Assembly (NCBI GenBank): GCA_963771545.1
Contig: CAVYTX010000002.1
Location: 2,666,001 to 2,730,000, forward strand
Origin: CAKZLS01 sp963771545
Lineage (GTDB): Bacteria; Pseudomonadota; Alphaproteobacteria; Rhodospirillales; Defluviicoccaceae
Direction: 5' to 3'
DNA: 64,000 nt
The stretch's first letter is position 1. Each line of letters opens with the position of its first letter. Below, piece by piece: positions 8,635 to 16,300 of this stretch. The notes beneath the pieces were generated by a model that was not told where the DNA came from, searched no databases, and was given only the letters and a program-made list of their open reading frames with translations. The position numbers were made by a program, and so were the translations under genes.

Positions 8635-8913
8635 GTGGAAAAGGCCATCGGTCCGAGTGTGGCCGTCAGCTTGATGCTCAGTGGCGTGACACCGAAGACC
8701 GCCTCCGCGCACGAGGAAGCGGCGGCGCGCGTGGAGCCGCGGCCGGACGAGGTCCCGCTCTCGGACATCATCCGCGGGCTGGAGGATCAGGGTTACCGTG
8801 ACTTTCGAGAGATCGAGCGGGTGCACGGCAACTACGAGATCACGGCCCGCAACGCGCGTGGCAAGCGCACGACGGTCTACGGTAACCCGGTAACGGGTAA
8901 AGTGCGTCGGTAA
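8635..8913 (+). CDS. Small exported PepSY-like protein
   Basis: A 92-residue protein with a short hydrophobic N-terminal segment and SAHEEA at a plausible signal-peptidase site. The remainder reads as a PepSY-type fold (LSDIIRGLEDQGYRDFREIE, then NYEITARNARGKR). Such proteins are usually periplasmic, and related ones are often encoded beside two-component systems. It precedes chvI by 150 bp on the same strand. The start is GTG 8635 with AGAGG 7 nt upstream. Function unknown; a sensory accessory role for ChvG is only a guess. Confidence 0.65.
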   Translation: MEKAIGPSVAVSLMLSGVTPKTASAHEEAAARVEPRPDEVPLSDIIRGLEDQGYRDFREIERVHGNYEITARNARGKRTTVYGNPVTGKVRR

Positions 8914-8962
8914 CCCGGATTGCTCGACCGAAGAGCGGCCGCTGGGCCGGATCGGCGACCGC

Positions 8963-9024
8963 TATAATTTGGCCACAAATGGGACGTCAACTTGCCCGCG
9001 CTGGTAGCAAGCTTGTGACGTCCC
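8963..9024 (+). promoter_or_regulatory. Candidate chvI promoter -10 and leader inverted repeat
   Basis: A perfect TATAAT lies at 8963-8968, but no good -35 is seen. Just downstream, GGGACGTCA (8981-8989) is mirrored by TGACGTCCC (9016-9024), with CTTG/CAAG pairs inside. This could be a dyad operator or a leader hairpin of the chvI message. No poly-T follows, so it is not a typical terminator. Confidence 0.4.
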
Positions 9025-9063
9025 TATATTTAGGGTAATCTTATCGCAAAGGAAAAGAGCCCG

Positions 9064-9756
9064 GTGCCCGAAATTATCGCCCTTGTCGATGACGATCGAC
9101 ACATCCTGGCTTCGGTATCCATGGCTTTGGAGGCCGAGGGCTACGACGTTCACACCTACACGGACGGCACCGAGGCGCTGTCCGGTCTGACCAGGCAGCC
9201 CGTGGATCTCGCCGTTCTCGACATCAAGATGCCCCGGATGGATGGCATGGAACTTTTGCACCGGCTTCGCCAGCAAACCATGTTGCCGGTCATCTTTCTG
9301 ACGTCGAAGGACGAGGAGGTCGACGAGGTCCTGGGTTTTCGCATGGGCGCCGACGACTACATCACCAAACCGTTCTCTCAGCAGTTGTTGATCGAGCGCA
9401 TCCGCGCGGTGCTGCGCCGGCGCGGCGCCCCCACGGAAGCGGTCGGCGAATCCGGGATGGTGCGTCGAGGGGATTTGCTCCTCGACCAGGGTCGCCACCT
9501 ATGCACATGGCGGGGCAGCCCCGTCAATCTGACGGTCACGGAGTTCCTGCTGGTGGAAACGCTGGCGCGGCGGCCGGGCCACGTCAAGAGCCGCGATCAA
9601 CTGATCGACACCGCATATGGCGAAAACATATACGTTGACGATCGGACCATAGACAGTCACATAAAGAGACTGCGCAAAAAATTTAAAGACGTGGACCACG
9701 ATTTCGCGCAAATCGAAACCCTGTATGGGGTTGGATATCGGTACCGCGCCGTTTAA
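9064..9756 (+). CDS. chvI: Response regulator ChvI
   Basis: OmpR/PhoB-type DNA-binding regulator, partner of the ChvG kinase encoded next. Receiver domain residues 1-118: acidic pocket LVDDDR, phospho-acceptor Asp in VLDIKMPRMDG, Thr in FLTSKD and Lys in ITKPF. Winged-helix domain residues about 130-230 ends YGVGYRY. In rhizobia and Caulobacter the ChvGI system governs envelope stress, acid response and metabolism, and it is usually linked to hprK and pts genes as here. A TAATACC palindrome starts on the TAA stop. Confidence 0.93.
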   Translation: MPEIIALVDDDRHILASVSMALEAEGYDVHTYTDGTEALSGLTRQPVDLAVLDIKMPRMDGMELLHRLRQQTMLPVIFLTSKDEEVDEVLGFRMGADDYITKPFSQQLLIERIRAVLRRRGAPTEAVGESGMVRRGDLLLDQGRHLCTWRGSPVNLTVTEFLLVETLARRPGHVKSRDQLIDTAYGENIYVDDRTIDSHIKRLRKKFKDVDHDFAQIETLYGVGYRYRAV

Positions 9757-9799
9757 TACCAACGATCATCAATAATGACTTATTGTGATCGTTGGTGTA
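9754..9799. repeat. Palindromic repeat overlapping the chvI stop codon
   Basis: TAATACCAACGATCA pairs with TGATCGTTGGT (perfect 11-bp arms at 9758-9768 and 9786-9796, 17-nt loop). The loop contains AATAATGACTTATTG. This matches the terminal arm of the 265-bp element at 60589 (ACCAACGGTCACTAATAATG), so it looks like a minimal copy. It may fold in the chvI-chvG message. Confidence 0.75.
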
Positions 9800-9811
9800 A
9801 TTAGTTGAAAA

Positions 9812-11428
9812 ATGGCCCAAGACACGGGAAAGCCGGGCCAGAGACGAGCTATCTCACCGATCACGCGGCGGATCCTTGCCGTTAATGTGTTGGCGCTCGT
9901 CGTCCTGGTCGCCGGCATGCTGTATCTGGACGAGTACCGTCAGGGATTGATCGCGGCGGAATTGGCGGCGCTGCAAACTCAGGCGGATCTGTTCGCGGCG
10001 GCGCTCGGCGAAGGCGCCGCGACGACCGACGCGACCGGCGGCGATATTCTCGCCGCTCGGGTGGCCCAGCAGATGGTCCGCCGTGTGGTTGAAACCTCGT
10101 CGACTCGGGCGCGGCTGTTCAACAACGACGGCGAGCTGGTGGCCGACAGCCAACTGCTGGCCGGTCCCGGCGGCAGGGTGGAAATCGAGGAATTGCCGCC
10201 CCCCACGGAAGTCAAACAAAATCCGGTCACGACCCTTCTCTCGATCTACGATCGGATCGCCAAACGTTTATCCACCGCCGAGTCCCTGCCCATTTACGAA
10301 GAGAAGCAAAGGCAATCGGCGGGAGACTACGCCGAGGTCATCGAGGCGCTGGCCGGGGAATTGGCGGAAATGGTTCGCGTCCTGCCCTCGGGCGGCGAGG
10401 TGCTCAGCGTCGCCGTGCCCGTCCAACACTATAAGCAGGTGCTCGCGGCGCTCATGCTGGCCCGGGATTCGCGTGAAATCGATGCCGCGGTCCTGCAAGT
10501 GCGGCTCGACATACTCAAGGTATTCGCCATTGCCTTGGGGATCACCATTCTGCTTTCGATCTATCTCGCCGGCACCATCGCTCGCCCCATCCTACGCTTG
10601 GCTCGGGCCGCCGAACGGGTGCGGACGGACCGCTCGCGACAGCATAAAATTCCGTATATGGCCCACCGCCGCGATGAAATCGGTGAGCTCGCCGTGTCGT
10701 TGCGGGAAATGACCGAGGCCCTGTGGTTGCGGATGGACTCCATCGAGAGGTTCGCGGCCGACGTCGCCCATGAAATCAAAAACCCCCTGACTTCGCTGCG
10801 AAGCGCCGTCGAAACCGCGGCCCGCATCAAGGATCCGGATCGACGTGAAAAGCTGATGGGAATTATCCAAGACGACGTTCACCGCCTGGATCGCCTGATC
10901 AGCGATATTTCCGACGCGTCCCGGCTGGACGCCGAGCTGTTGCGCGAGCAATCCGAACCCGTCGATATCGGGGAGATGCTCGCAACGCTGGCCGACATAA
11001 CCCGGACCGCTTCCGCGGCCAGGGGCGTTCGCTTGCGGACCGATCTGCGCGACAAGCGGAATATTGTCGTCAACGGGGTGGAGGGCCGTCTCGTTCAGGT
11101 TTTCCAAAACCTCATAGCCAACGCCGTGTCGTTCAGTCCCCCAGACGGCACCATCGTCCTCAAGGCAAGAAGACGCAACGCGACCGTCATCGCCGAAGTT
11201 TTGGACGAAGGACCGGGGATCTCCGAAGGCAAGGAGACGGAGATCTTCGCGCGGTTCTATTCCGATCGGCCACAGGGCGAGAAGTTCGGCACGCATTCCG
11301 GATTGGGCCTCAGCATTTCCAAGCAGATCGTCGAGGCTCATGGCGGCAAGATTTCCGCCGAGACCGTTCGGGGCAAGAACGGAAACGCAGGCGGCGCTCG
11401 ATTCGTCGTTCGGCTCCCGGTCGGTTAA
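9812..11428 (+). CDS. chvG: Sensor histidine kinase ChvG
   Basis: Membrane sensor kinase of 538 residues. A first membrane helix lies at about residues 22-42, then a periplasmic sensing region of about 190 residues. A second helix follows at about 235-255 and a HAMP domain after it. The dimerisation/phosphoacceptor box is DVAHEIKNPLTSLRSAVE, with the His near residue 322. ATPase motifs are NLIANAVSF (N box), DEGPGIS (G1) and GLGLSISKQIVEAHGG (G2). It should phosphorylate ChvI. Gene order chvI-chvG-hprK is the standard alphaproteobacterial one. Its TAA stop is again the first bases of a small palindrome. Confidence 0.92.
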   Translation: MAQDTGKPGQRRAISPITRRILAVNVLALVVLVAGMLYLDEYRQGLIAAELAALQTQADLFAAALGEGAATTDATGGDILAARVAQQMVRRVVETSSTRARLFNNDGELVADSQLLAGPGGRVEIEELPPPTEVKQNPVTTLLSIYDRIAKRLSTAESLPIYEEKQRQSAGDYAEVIEALAGELAEMVRVLPSGGEVLSVAVPVQHYKQVLAALMLARDSREIDAAVLQVRLDILKVFAIALGITILLSIYLAGTIARPILRLARAAERVRTDRSRQHKIPYMAHRRDEIGELAVSLREMTEALWLRMDSIERFAADVAHEIKNPLTSLRSAVETAARIKDPDRREKLMGIIQDDVHRLDRLISDISDASRLDAELLREQSEPVDIGEMLATLADITRTASAARGVRLRTDLRDKRNIVVNGVEGRLVQVFQNLIANAVSFSPPDGTIVLKARRRNATVIAEVLDEGPGISEGKETEIFARFYSDRPQGEKFGTHSGLGLSISKQIVEAHGGKISAETVRGKNGNAGGARFVVRLPVG

Positions 11429-11449
11429 TACCGACGGTCGTTGGTATTA
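11426..11449. repeat. Compact palindrome on the chvG stop codon
   Basis: A 24-nt near-perfect palindrome, TAATACCGACG joined to GTCGTTGGTATTA, with two imperfect base pairs. It corresponds to both outer ends of the TACCAACGG repeat family fused with the middle missing. The first TAA is the chvG stop. Confidence 0.65.
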
Positions 11450-11493
11450 GGCCGCGGTTGACAGCGCCCCCGGATCCCATCAGGGTTGCCCGC

Positions 11494-11928
11494 ATGAAGC
11501 GGGTATCCGGCACCTGCGTCTCGATCGGCGGCCACGGGGTGTTGTTGCGAGGGCCGTCTGGTTGTGGCAAATCGGACTTGGCGGTTCGCCTGATCGGTGA
11601 TGGCGCCTCCCTTATCGCCGACGATTATACCGAACTCGACGCCCGCAACGATCGACTGATTGGCCGGGCGCCGGAAGCGATTCGGGGCCTGCTCGAGGTG
11701 CGAGGACTGGGAATTCTCCGCATCGATCCGCTGGACGAGGTGGAACTGTCGGCGATTATCGACCTGGTGACAGCGGATCAGGTTCCGAGAATGCCGGAGC
11801 CTGAGCGCATCCGAATTCTCGGCGTTGCCCTGCCCGTGTTCAAGCTCGTATCATTCGAACCGTCCGCGCCCGCCAAGGTTCGGCTTGCCCTAAGCCTCGC
11901 CACCGGCGGTATAAAGAGTGTCTCATGA
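11494..11928 (+). CDS. hprK: HPr kinase/phosphorylase, short alphaproteobacterial form
   Basis: Phosphorylates HPr on Ser to tune the PTS phosphorelay. The protein is the catalytic domain only, normal for Alphaproteobacteria: Walker A GPSGCGKSD near residue 20, IADDYTEL, and the signature EVRGLGILRI. About 144 residues from ATG 11494 (AGGG upstream). A TTG at 11458 would add 12 residues. It sits between chvG and the EIIA/HPr genes as in rhizobia. Confidence 0.88.
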   Translation: MKRVSGTCVSIGGHGVLLRGPSGCGKSDLAVRLIGDGASLIADDYTELDARNDRLIGRAPEAIRGLLEVRGLGILRIDPLDEVELSAIIDLVTADQVPRMPEPERIRILGVALPVFKLVSFEPSAPAKVRLALSLATGGIKSVS

Positions 11929-11963
11929 GGGAGTTGACGTGAGAACCCGGGATTTTCGGACAG

Positions 11964-12164
11964 GTGAAGCAGATCTTCGAGGAACACCTTGGACCGGCGG
12001 AACAGCCCGGTCTGTTCATTTACGCGACCGCGTTCGCCAGTCGCAACGGTTTGTACCGGGAAACCCACCGTGTGTTTGACGTTCGCTTTCTCGCGAATCC
12101 TCACTATGATCCCGATTTCCGGCCTCCAACAAGCGGGGACGAACGCGGCAACCATGATTTTTAG
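11964..12164 (+). pseudogene. rapZ: rapZ remnant (C-terminal domain fragment)
   Basis: The space between hprK and the EIIA gene normally holds rapZ, a roughly 280-residue P-loop RNA-binding adaptor. Only about 45 residues are recognisable: LFIYATAFASRNGL followed by VFDVRFLANPHYDPDFRP, which match the start of the RapZ C-terminal domain. The Walker-A N-terminal half is missing, and after the PTSGDE segment the frame runs into unrelated codons and stops. Unlike the single-base breaks elsewhere, this is a large loss and looks like true gene decay. Repairing one base would not restore it. Confidence 0.75.
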
Positions 12165-12191
12165 ACGACGATTTATGGATTTAAGCAAAAA

Positions 12192-12600
12192 ATGATTGGT
12201 ATGGTGCTCGTGACTTCACGGTCGGCTGGCCGAAGAGTTTATTGCCGCGCTTGAGCATGTGGTTGGCGCGCAGGTCAATATCTCCGCGATCTGCATCGGT
12301 CCGGATGACGACATGGAGCTGCGCCGCGCCCACATCCTCGAGTGCGTTGCCAAGGCGGAGGAAGGCAACGGTGTTATATTGCTGACGGATATGTTCGGGG
12401 GCACACCCTCCAATCTAGCCATATCGATCATGGATAAGGCCAACGTCGAGGTCCTCGCCGGCGTCAACCTGCCGATGCTGATCAAGCTGGTCAGCGTTCG
12501 CCAAACACAATCCGTGGAAGAGGCGGCGCAAAGCGCCCAGGAAGCGGGACGGAAGTACATCAATATCGCCTCGCGACTCCTGACTCAGGAAGAGACCTGA
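12192..12600 (+). CDS. PTS EIIA component, mannose type (one frame break)
   Basis: EIIA-Man-like phosphocarrier of the signalling PTS, expected to receive phosphate from HPr. The start MIGMVLV leads into VTHGRLAEEF, whose His is the phosphorylation site, and then the family motif DMFGGTPSN. About 135 residues. One extra T at 12215-12216 breaks the frame just before the active His; deleting it gives a continuous protein. No sugar permease (EIIB/C) is encoded nearby, which supports a regulatory rather than transport role. Confidence 0.85.
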
Positions 12601-12608
12601 GTCCGCCC

Positions 12609-12902
12609 ATGATCGACTACAGCCGCGACGGCAACATCCTGCGCTGCACGGCCATCATAGCCAATCAAAGAGGGCTGCACGCTCGCGCCGCGGCAAAATT
12701 CGTCAAGCTGGCGACCGGGTTCGATGCCGAGATCACGGTCACCAAGCGCGGTCAGACGGTTTCGGGGCGATCGATCCTCGGCCTTATGATGCTGGGCGCC
12801 GGACCGGGTACCGAAATCGAAATCACCGCGAAGGGCCGCGAGGCCGAAGAAGCCATCGAGGTTCTCGGGAGCATGGTCGCGGCCAGGTTTGACGAGGACT
12901 AA
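12609..12902 (+). CDS. ptsH: Phosphocarrier protein HPr
   Basis: Small (97 residues) histidine phosphocarrier. The active-site His lies in NQRGLHARAAAKF, and the regulatory Ser region is VSGRSILGLMML, the likely target of the HprK encoded upstream. It follows the EIIA gene by 8 nt and was probably co-transcribed with it. Length is slightly above the typical 85-90, with an extended N-terminus. Confidence 0.93.
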   Translation: MIDYSRDGNILRCTAIIANQRGLHARAAAKFVKLATGFDAEITVTKRGQTVSGRSILGLMMLGAGPGTEIEITAKGREAEEAIEVLGSMVAARFDED

Positions 12903-12953
12903 TGCCCAGTGACGGCCTATCGGTGAGCATTGGCATAAGAAGAAGCTGTTGGA

Positions 12954-13007
12954 CCCAAAAAGAGCCCAAAAAGAGATGGTGTCGCGCATGGCGCGAGTGT
13001 GATACAC
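12954..13007 (+). promoter_or_regulatory. Leader of the EI gene with tandem and inverted repeats
   Basis: Two perfect head-to-tail copies of CCCAAAAAGAG (12954-12964, 12965-12975) are followed by the dyads TCGCGC-ATG-GCGCGA (12982-12996) and GTGT-GAT-ACAC (12997-13007), then AT-rich DNA before the EI start. This density of small repeats in a 140-bp gap suggests regulatory structure; the function is unknown. Confidence 0.35.
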
Positions 13008-13043
13008 AATAATACAATAATAACAACGAGCAAGGGAGCGACA

Positions 13044-14831
13044 ATGTCCGACGAAAGAGCGAGCGATCGGGTCATTGAAGGCCTTGGCGTCTCGCCCGGA
13101 ATTGGAATTGGCACTGTGCACGTCCGCGAAAGCGGCGCTCTCGACGTGCCTGAGTATGGCATTACCGAATTGCAAGTCCCGGAAGAACAGGAACGATTGA
13201 AAAGCGCCGTCGATCGCGCCCGGCGGCAGATGGCGCGGCTGCGGTCCAAGGCGCGAGGGCGGCTCAAGACAATATCCAATATGACCGCGGATGAATTCGG
13301 CTATCTGCTCGATGCTTACATTGAAATGCTCAAGGACTCGCGCCTTGTGCGTGGGGCCCGCAACCGTATCGACAGTGAGCGGATCAACGCGGAAGCGGCC
13401 GTGCAGGGGGAGGTGGGGGCGATCGTCCACGCATTCGAAGCCATGCACGATCCTTACCTCGCCACGCGCAGCGAGGATATCCGGGAGGTCGGCAAACGCC
13501 TCGTCCATCACCTGACGAAGGCTTCGGTCAGGCCTCTCTTGACGGTACCGAAGGGAAGCGTGATCGTCGCCGAGGAACTGACCCCCGCCGACACCGCGCA
13601 ACTGGATCCCCGGAGGGTCGTGGCCATCGCGACCCAGTTCGGCGGAGCGCAAAGCCATACCGCGATCATGGCTCAGGCCCTGGGTCTTCCCGCCGTTCTC
13701 GGAGTCCCCGACCTTATGGCCGCGATCAAGTCCGGCGATCAGATCCTCGTCGACGGCGATCTTGGACAAATCGTCGTCAACCCGAGCGAACAATCGGTCC
13801 TAGCGTTTCAACGCCGTCGCGATGAACGTTTCCAGGAGAAAAAACGGCTCAACCGGCTGGCCAAACAGCGGGCGGTAACCCGCGACGGCATTGAGATCAG
13901 TCTTCAGGCCAATGTCGAGCTGCCGTTGGAAATGGCCAATGTCGCGCACGTGGGCGCAAGCGGGATCGGACTTCTGCGCAGCGAGTTCATGTTCATGAAC
14001 CGCGCAACGATGCCGAGTGAAGACGAACAGTTCGAAGCATTCCGGAGCCTGATCGAACAAAGCGATGGATACCCGGTCACCATCCGCACCGCGGATTTCG
14101 GCGGCAATAAGAGCGCGGCCCATCTGGTGGGAGATTTTGGAGAAAGCGCGGCCTCGACGCTCGGGTTGCGGGGCATTCGCCTGTCGCTCGCCCGGCCGGA
14201 ATTCCTGGAAACCCAGTTTCGCGCGATTTTGCGCGCCGCCGCGTACGGCGATGTGCGTATTCTCCTGCCCATGGTAACCACGGTCTCGGAAATCCGGACA
14301 TCGCGGGAGATCCTGGCGCGGGCGGCGCGGCGATTGCACCGCCGCAATATCCCCATTCCCATCGCGCTGCCTCCGCTCGGAAGTATGATCGAAGTGCCGG
14401 GAGCGGCCCTCGCGGCCGACGCTCTCGCTCAGGTCAGCGATTTTTTCGCCATCGGCTCCAATGACCTTACCATGTACACGCTGGCCATCGACCGCGGCGA
14501 CGAACGCGTGGCTCACCTTTACAATCCCCTGCACCCGGGGGTCCTCCGGCTCATCCAGTTCGCGGTGGCGGCGGCCTTGCGAGCGCGCATCCCGGTCAGC
14601 GTATGCGGCGAGATCGCCGGCGATCCCCGTTATACCGGATTGATGGTCGGCCTGGGTCTCCGTGAACTCTCCATGACCGCAACCAACATCCCGCGCGTCA
14701 AGAGGCGCATTCTCGGCCTCGATCTCGTCGCCGCCAGCCGGCGGGCGCAAATGATCATGGAACAAATGGATCCCATGCGGATCCAGACCCTCGTCGAGGA
14801 ATTCAACAAGGCTGACCCATACACGGCGTAA
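13044..14831 (+). CDS. ptsP: PTS enzyme I (PEP-protein phosphotransferase), without GAF domain
   Basis: Takes phosphate from PEP and passes it to HPr. 595 residues. The N-terminal part includes the phosphohistidine swivel FGGAQSHTAIMAQ, and the PEP-binding barrel has LLRSEFMFMNR, FFAIGSNDLTMY and VCGEIAGDP. The usual RTLDxGxDK loop reads RTADFGGNK. The enzyme lacks the GAF domain of classical PtsP, so PtsI-like would be an equally valid name. Start ATG 13044 follows AAGGGAG; an upstream in-frame start is less likely. It closes the chvIG-hprK-EIIA-ptsH-EI locus. Confidence 0.9.
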   Translation: MSDERASDRVIEGLGVSPGIGIGTVHVRESGALDVPEYGITELQVPEEQERLKSAVDRARRQMARLRSKARGRLKTISNMTADEFGYLLDAYIEMLKDSRLVRGARNRIDSERINAEAAVQGEVGAIVHAFEAMHDPYLATRSEDIREVGKRLVHHLTKASVRPLLTVPKGSVIVAEELTPADTAQLDPRRVVAIATQFGGAQSHTAIMAQALGLPAVLGVPDLMAAIKSGDQILVDGDLGQIVVNPSEQSVLAFQRRRDERFQEKKRLNRLAKQRAVTRDGIEISLQANVELPLEMANVAHVGASGIGLLRSEFMFMNRATMPSEDEQFEAFRSLIEQSDGYPVTIRTADFGGNKSAAHLVGDFGESAASTLGLRGIRLSLARPEFLETQFRAILRAAAYGDVRILLPMVTTVSEIRTSREILARAARRLHRRNIPIPIALPPLGSMIEVPGAALAADALAQVSDFFAIGSNDLTMYTLAIDRGDERVAHLYNPLHPGVLRLIQFAVAAALRARIPVSVCGEIAGDPRYTGLMVGLGLRELSMTATNIPRVKRRILGLDLVAASRRAQMIMEQMDPMRIQTLVEEFNKADPYTA

Positions 14832-14871
14832 TCCCGAAAACGTAAATAGCGTAATCCCGAAAACGCGGATA
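14826..14871. repeat. Tandem 23-bp direct repeat after the EI gene
   Basis: Two adjacent copies of a 23-bp unit beginning GCGTAATCCCGAAAACG (14826-14848 and 14849-14871), differing only near the 3' end. The first copy contains the TAA stop of the EI gene. Probably a local slippage duplication. Confidence 0.8.
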
Positions 14872-14890
14872 GCCAATGGGAGGTGGCAAC

Positions 14891-16195
14891 ATGGACGATG
14901 CTCTTTCGCCCCGCAAAGAGGCGGTGGTACGGGCCGCCGTCGAACGCGGGCTGCTGAGCGAGGGCTCATTGCTCGCTGGTTTTGTCGACATCGAGGGTGT
15001 CGAGCGGACCGTCGCATCGCTCAAGGATGCCTTTGGCGCGAATTTTACCCACACGTTCGCCGCCAAGGCCAACTGTCTCGAGAACGTGCTGTCCCTGCTG
15101 CGCGCCCGCGGCATGGGATGCGAGGTGGCGAGCCCGGGCGAGCTTCACCAGGCCATCAACGCCGGCTTCCCCCCCGAAACGATCGTTTTCGACTCCCCGG
15201 CCAAGACCATGGCGGAACTCCGCTTCGCGCTAGAACGGGGCATTGCCGTCAACATCGACAACTTTCAGGAATACGAACGCGTGCTGGCCATCGCCGGCGC
15301 CGGCCAGCCGCGTTCGGTGCTCGGTTTCCGCCTCAATCCCCAGGTCGGCGTCGGCACCATCGCCGCCATGAGCACCGCGACCCGAACATCGAAGTTCGGC
15401 GTCGCCCTGGACGACCATCGCGATGCGTTGTTGGACGCCTACGCCCGGCACCCATGGCTCACCTGCGTGCACACCCACGTCGGCTCACAGGGCTGTCCGT
15501 TCGAACTCATCGTCCATGGCATCGGAAAGGCCGTCGCGTTCGCCGAGGAGGTCAACAAGGCGGCCGGCCATAACCAGGTGACGACCTTGGACATCGGCGG
15601 CGGGCTGCCGGTGAATTTCGAGAGCGACGAAGTGAGACCGACATTCGCCGAATACGCGGCGGTGCTCCGCGAGGGAATCCCTCGGCTGTTTTCGGGCGGC
15701 TACCGGATCGTTACCGAGTTCGGGCGCTCGATCCTGGCCAAGAACGGGTTCATATGCGCGCGCGTGGAGTACACCAAAACCACGGGCGGCCGCCGGATCG
15801 CCATCACCCACGCCGGCGCGCAGACGGCGACGCGCACGGTGTTCATGCCCGACATGTGGGCCATCCGGGTCAGCGCGGTCGACCATTCCGGTAGCGCGAA
15901 GGTTGGAGACAAGGTGGAGCAGGACGTCGCCGGGCCATGCTGTTTCGCCGGCGATATCATCGCCCGTGGCCGCCATTTGCCGCCGCTCGACGCGGGGGAC
16001 TACGTGGTCATCCACGATACCGGCGCGTACTACTTTTCGACGCCGTTTCAATACAACAGCCTGCCCTGGATCGCCGTCCATGGGTTTCGGATCGACGACG
16101 GCGGGGCCGTCTCCTTCGAGCTGTTTCGAGACGAGGAATCGCCGGAGCAAATCCTGGCGGCGACGCGCGCCCCGACCAAAGCTCGATCCGGATGA
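14891..16195 (+). CDS. Fold-III PLP-dependent decarboxylase (LysA/ornithine decarboxylase superfamily)
   Basis: A 434-residue alanine-racemase-fold decarboxylase. HTFAAKANCL holds the PLP Lys. CVHTHVGSQG and DIGGGLPV bind the cofactor phosphate. TEFGRSILAKNG stands where LysA has EPGR, and GPCCFAGDIIA carries the catalytic Cys with the YYF region near the end. Relatives decarboxylate diaminopimelate, arginine or ornithine. The altered EPGR and Cys-loop motifs make me unwilling to call LysA. It has its own GGAGG site before ATG 14891 and stands alone after the pts genes. Confidence 0.75.
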   Translation: MDDALSPRKEAVVRAAVERGLLSEGSLLAGFVDIEGVERTVASLKDAFGANFTHTFAAKANCLENVLSLLRARGMGCEVASPGELHQAINAGFPPETIVFDSPAKTMAELRFALERGIAVNIDNFQEYERVLAIAGAGQPRSVLGFRLNPQVGVGTIAAMSTATRTSKFGVALDDHRDALLDAYARHPWLTCVHTHVGSQGCPFELIVHGIGKAVAFAEEVNKAAGHNQVTTLDIGGGLPVNFESDEVRPTFAEYAAVLREGIPRLFSGGYRIVTEFGRSILAKNGFICARVEYTKTTGGRRIAITHAGAQTATRTVFMPDMWAIRVSAVDHSGSAKVGDKVEQDVAGPCCFAGDIIARGRHLPPLDAGDYVVIHDTGAYYFSTPFQYNSLPWIAVHGFRIDDGGAVSFELFRDEESPEQILAATRAPTKARSG

Positions 16196-16214
16196 GCGGC
16201 GACGGCGATGTCTA

Positions 16215-16274
16215 GTACCCACTTTCACGGTTCCGTTCCCCATGTGGGAAGGGGAAACGCGATCGTATGGGTAC
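16215..16274. terminator. Weak inverted repeat between convergent genes
   Basis: GTACCCA (16215-16221) and TGGGTAC (16268-16274) flank a 46-nt loop with internal GTTCC/GGAAC-like pairing, in the gap between the decarboxylase and ferredoxin reductase genes, which converge. No T-run follows, so function as a terminator is uncertain. Confidence 0.3.
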
Positions 16275-16300
16275 CATATGTTAGATCCGGACCACTGGCG

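Noticed and set aside
12909..12922. GTGACGGCCTATCG shared with the palindromic element at 60618-60631
   Set aside because: A 14-base match is expected by chance several times in a window of this size, and neighbouring bases do not match.
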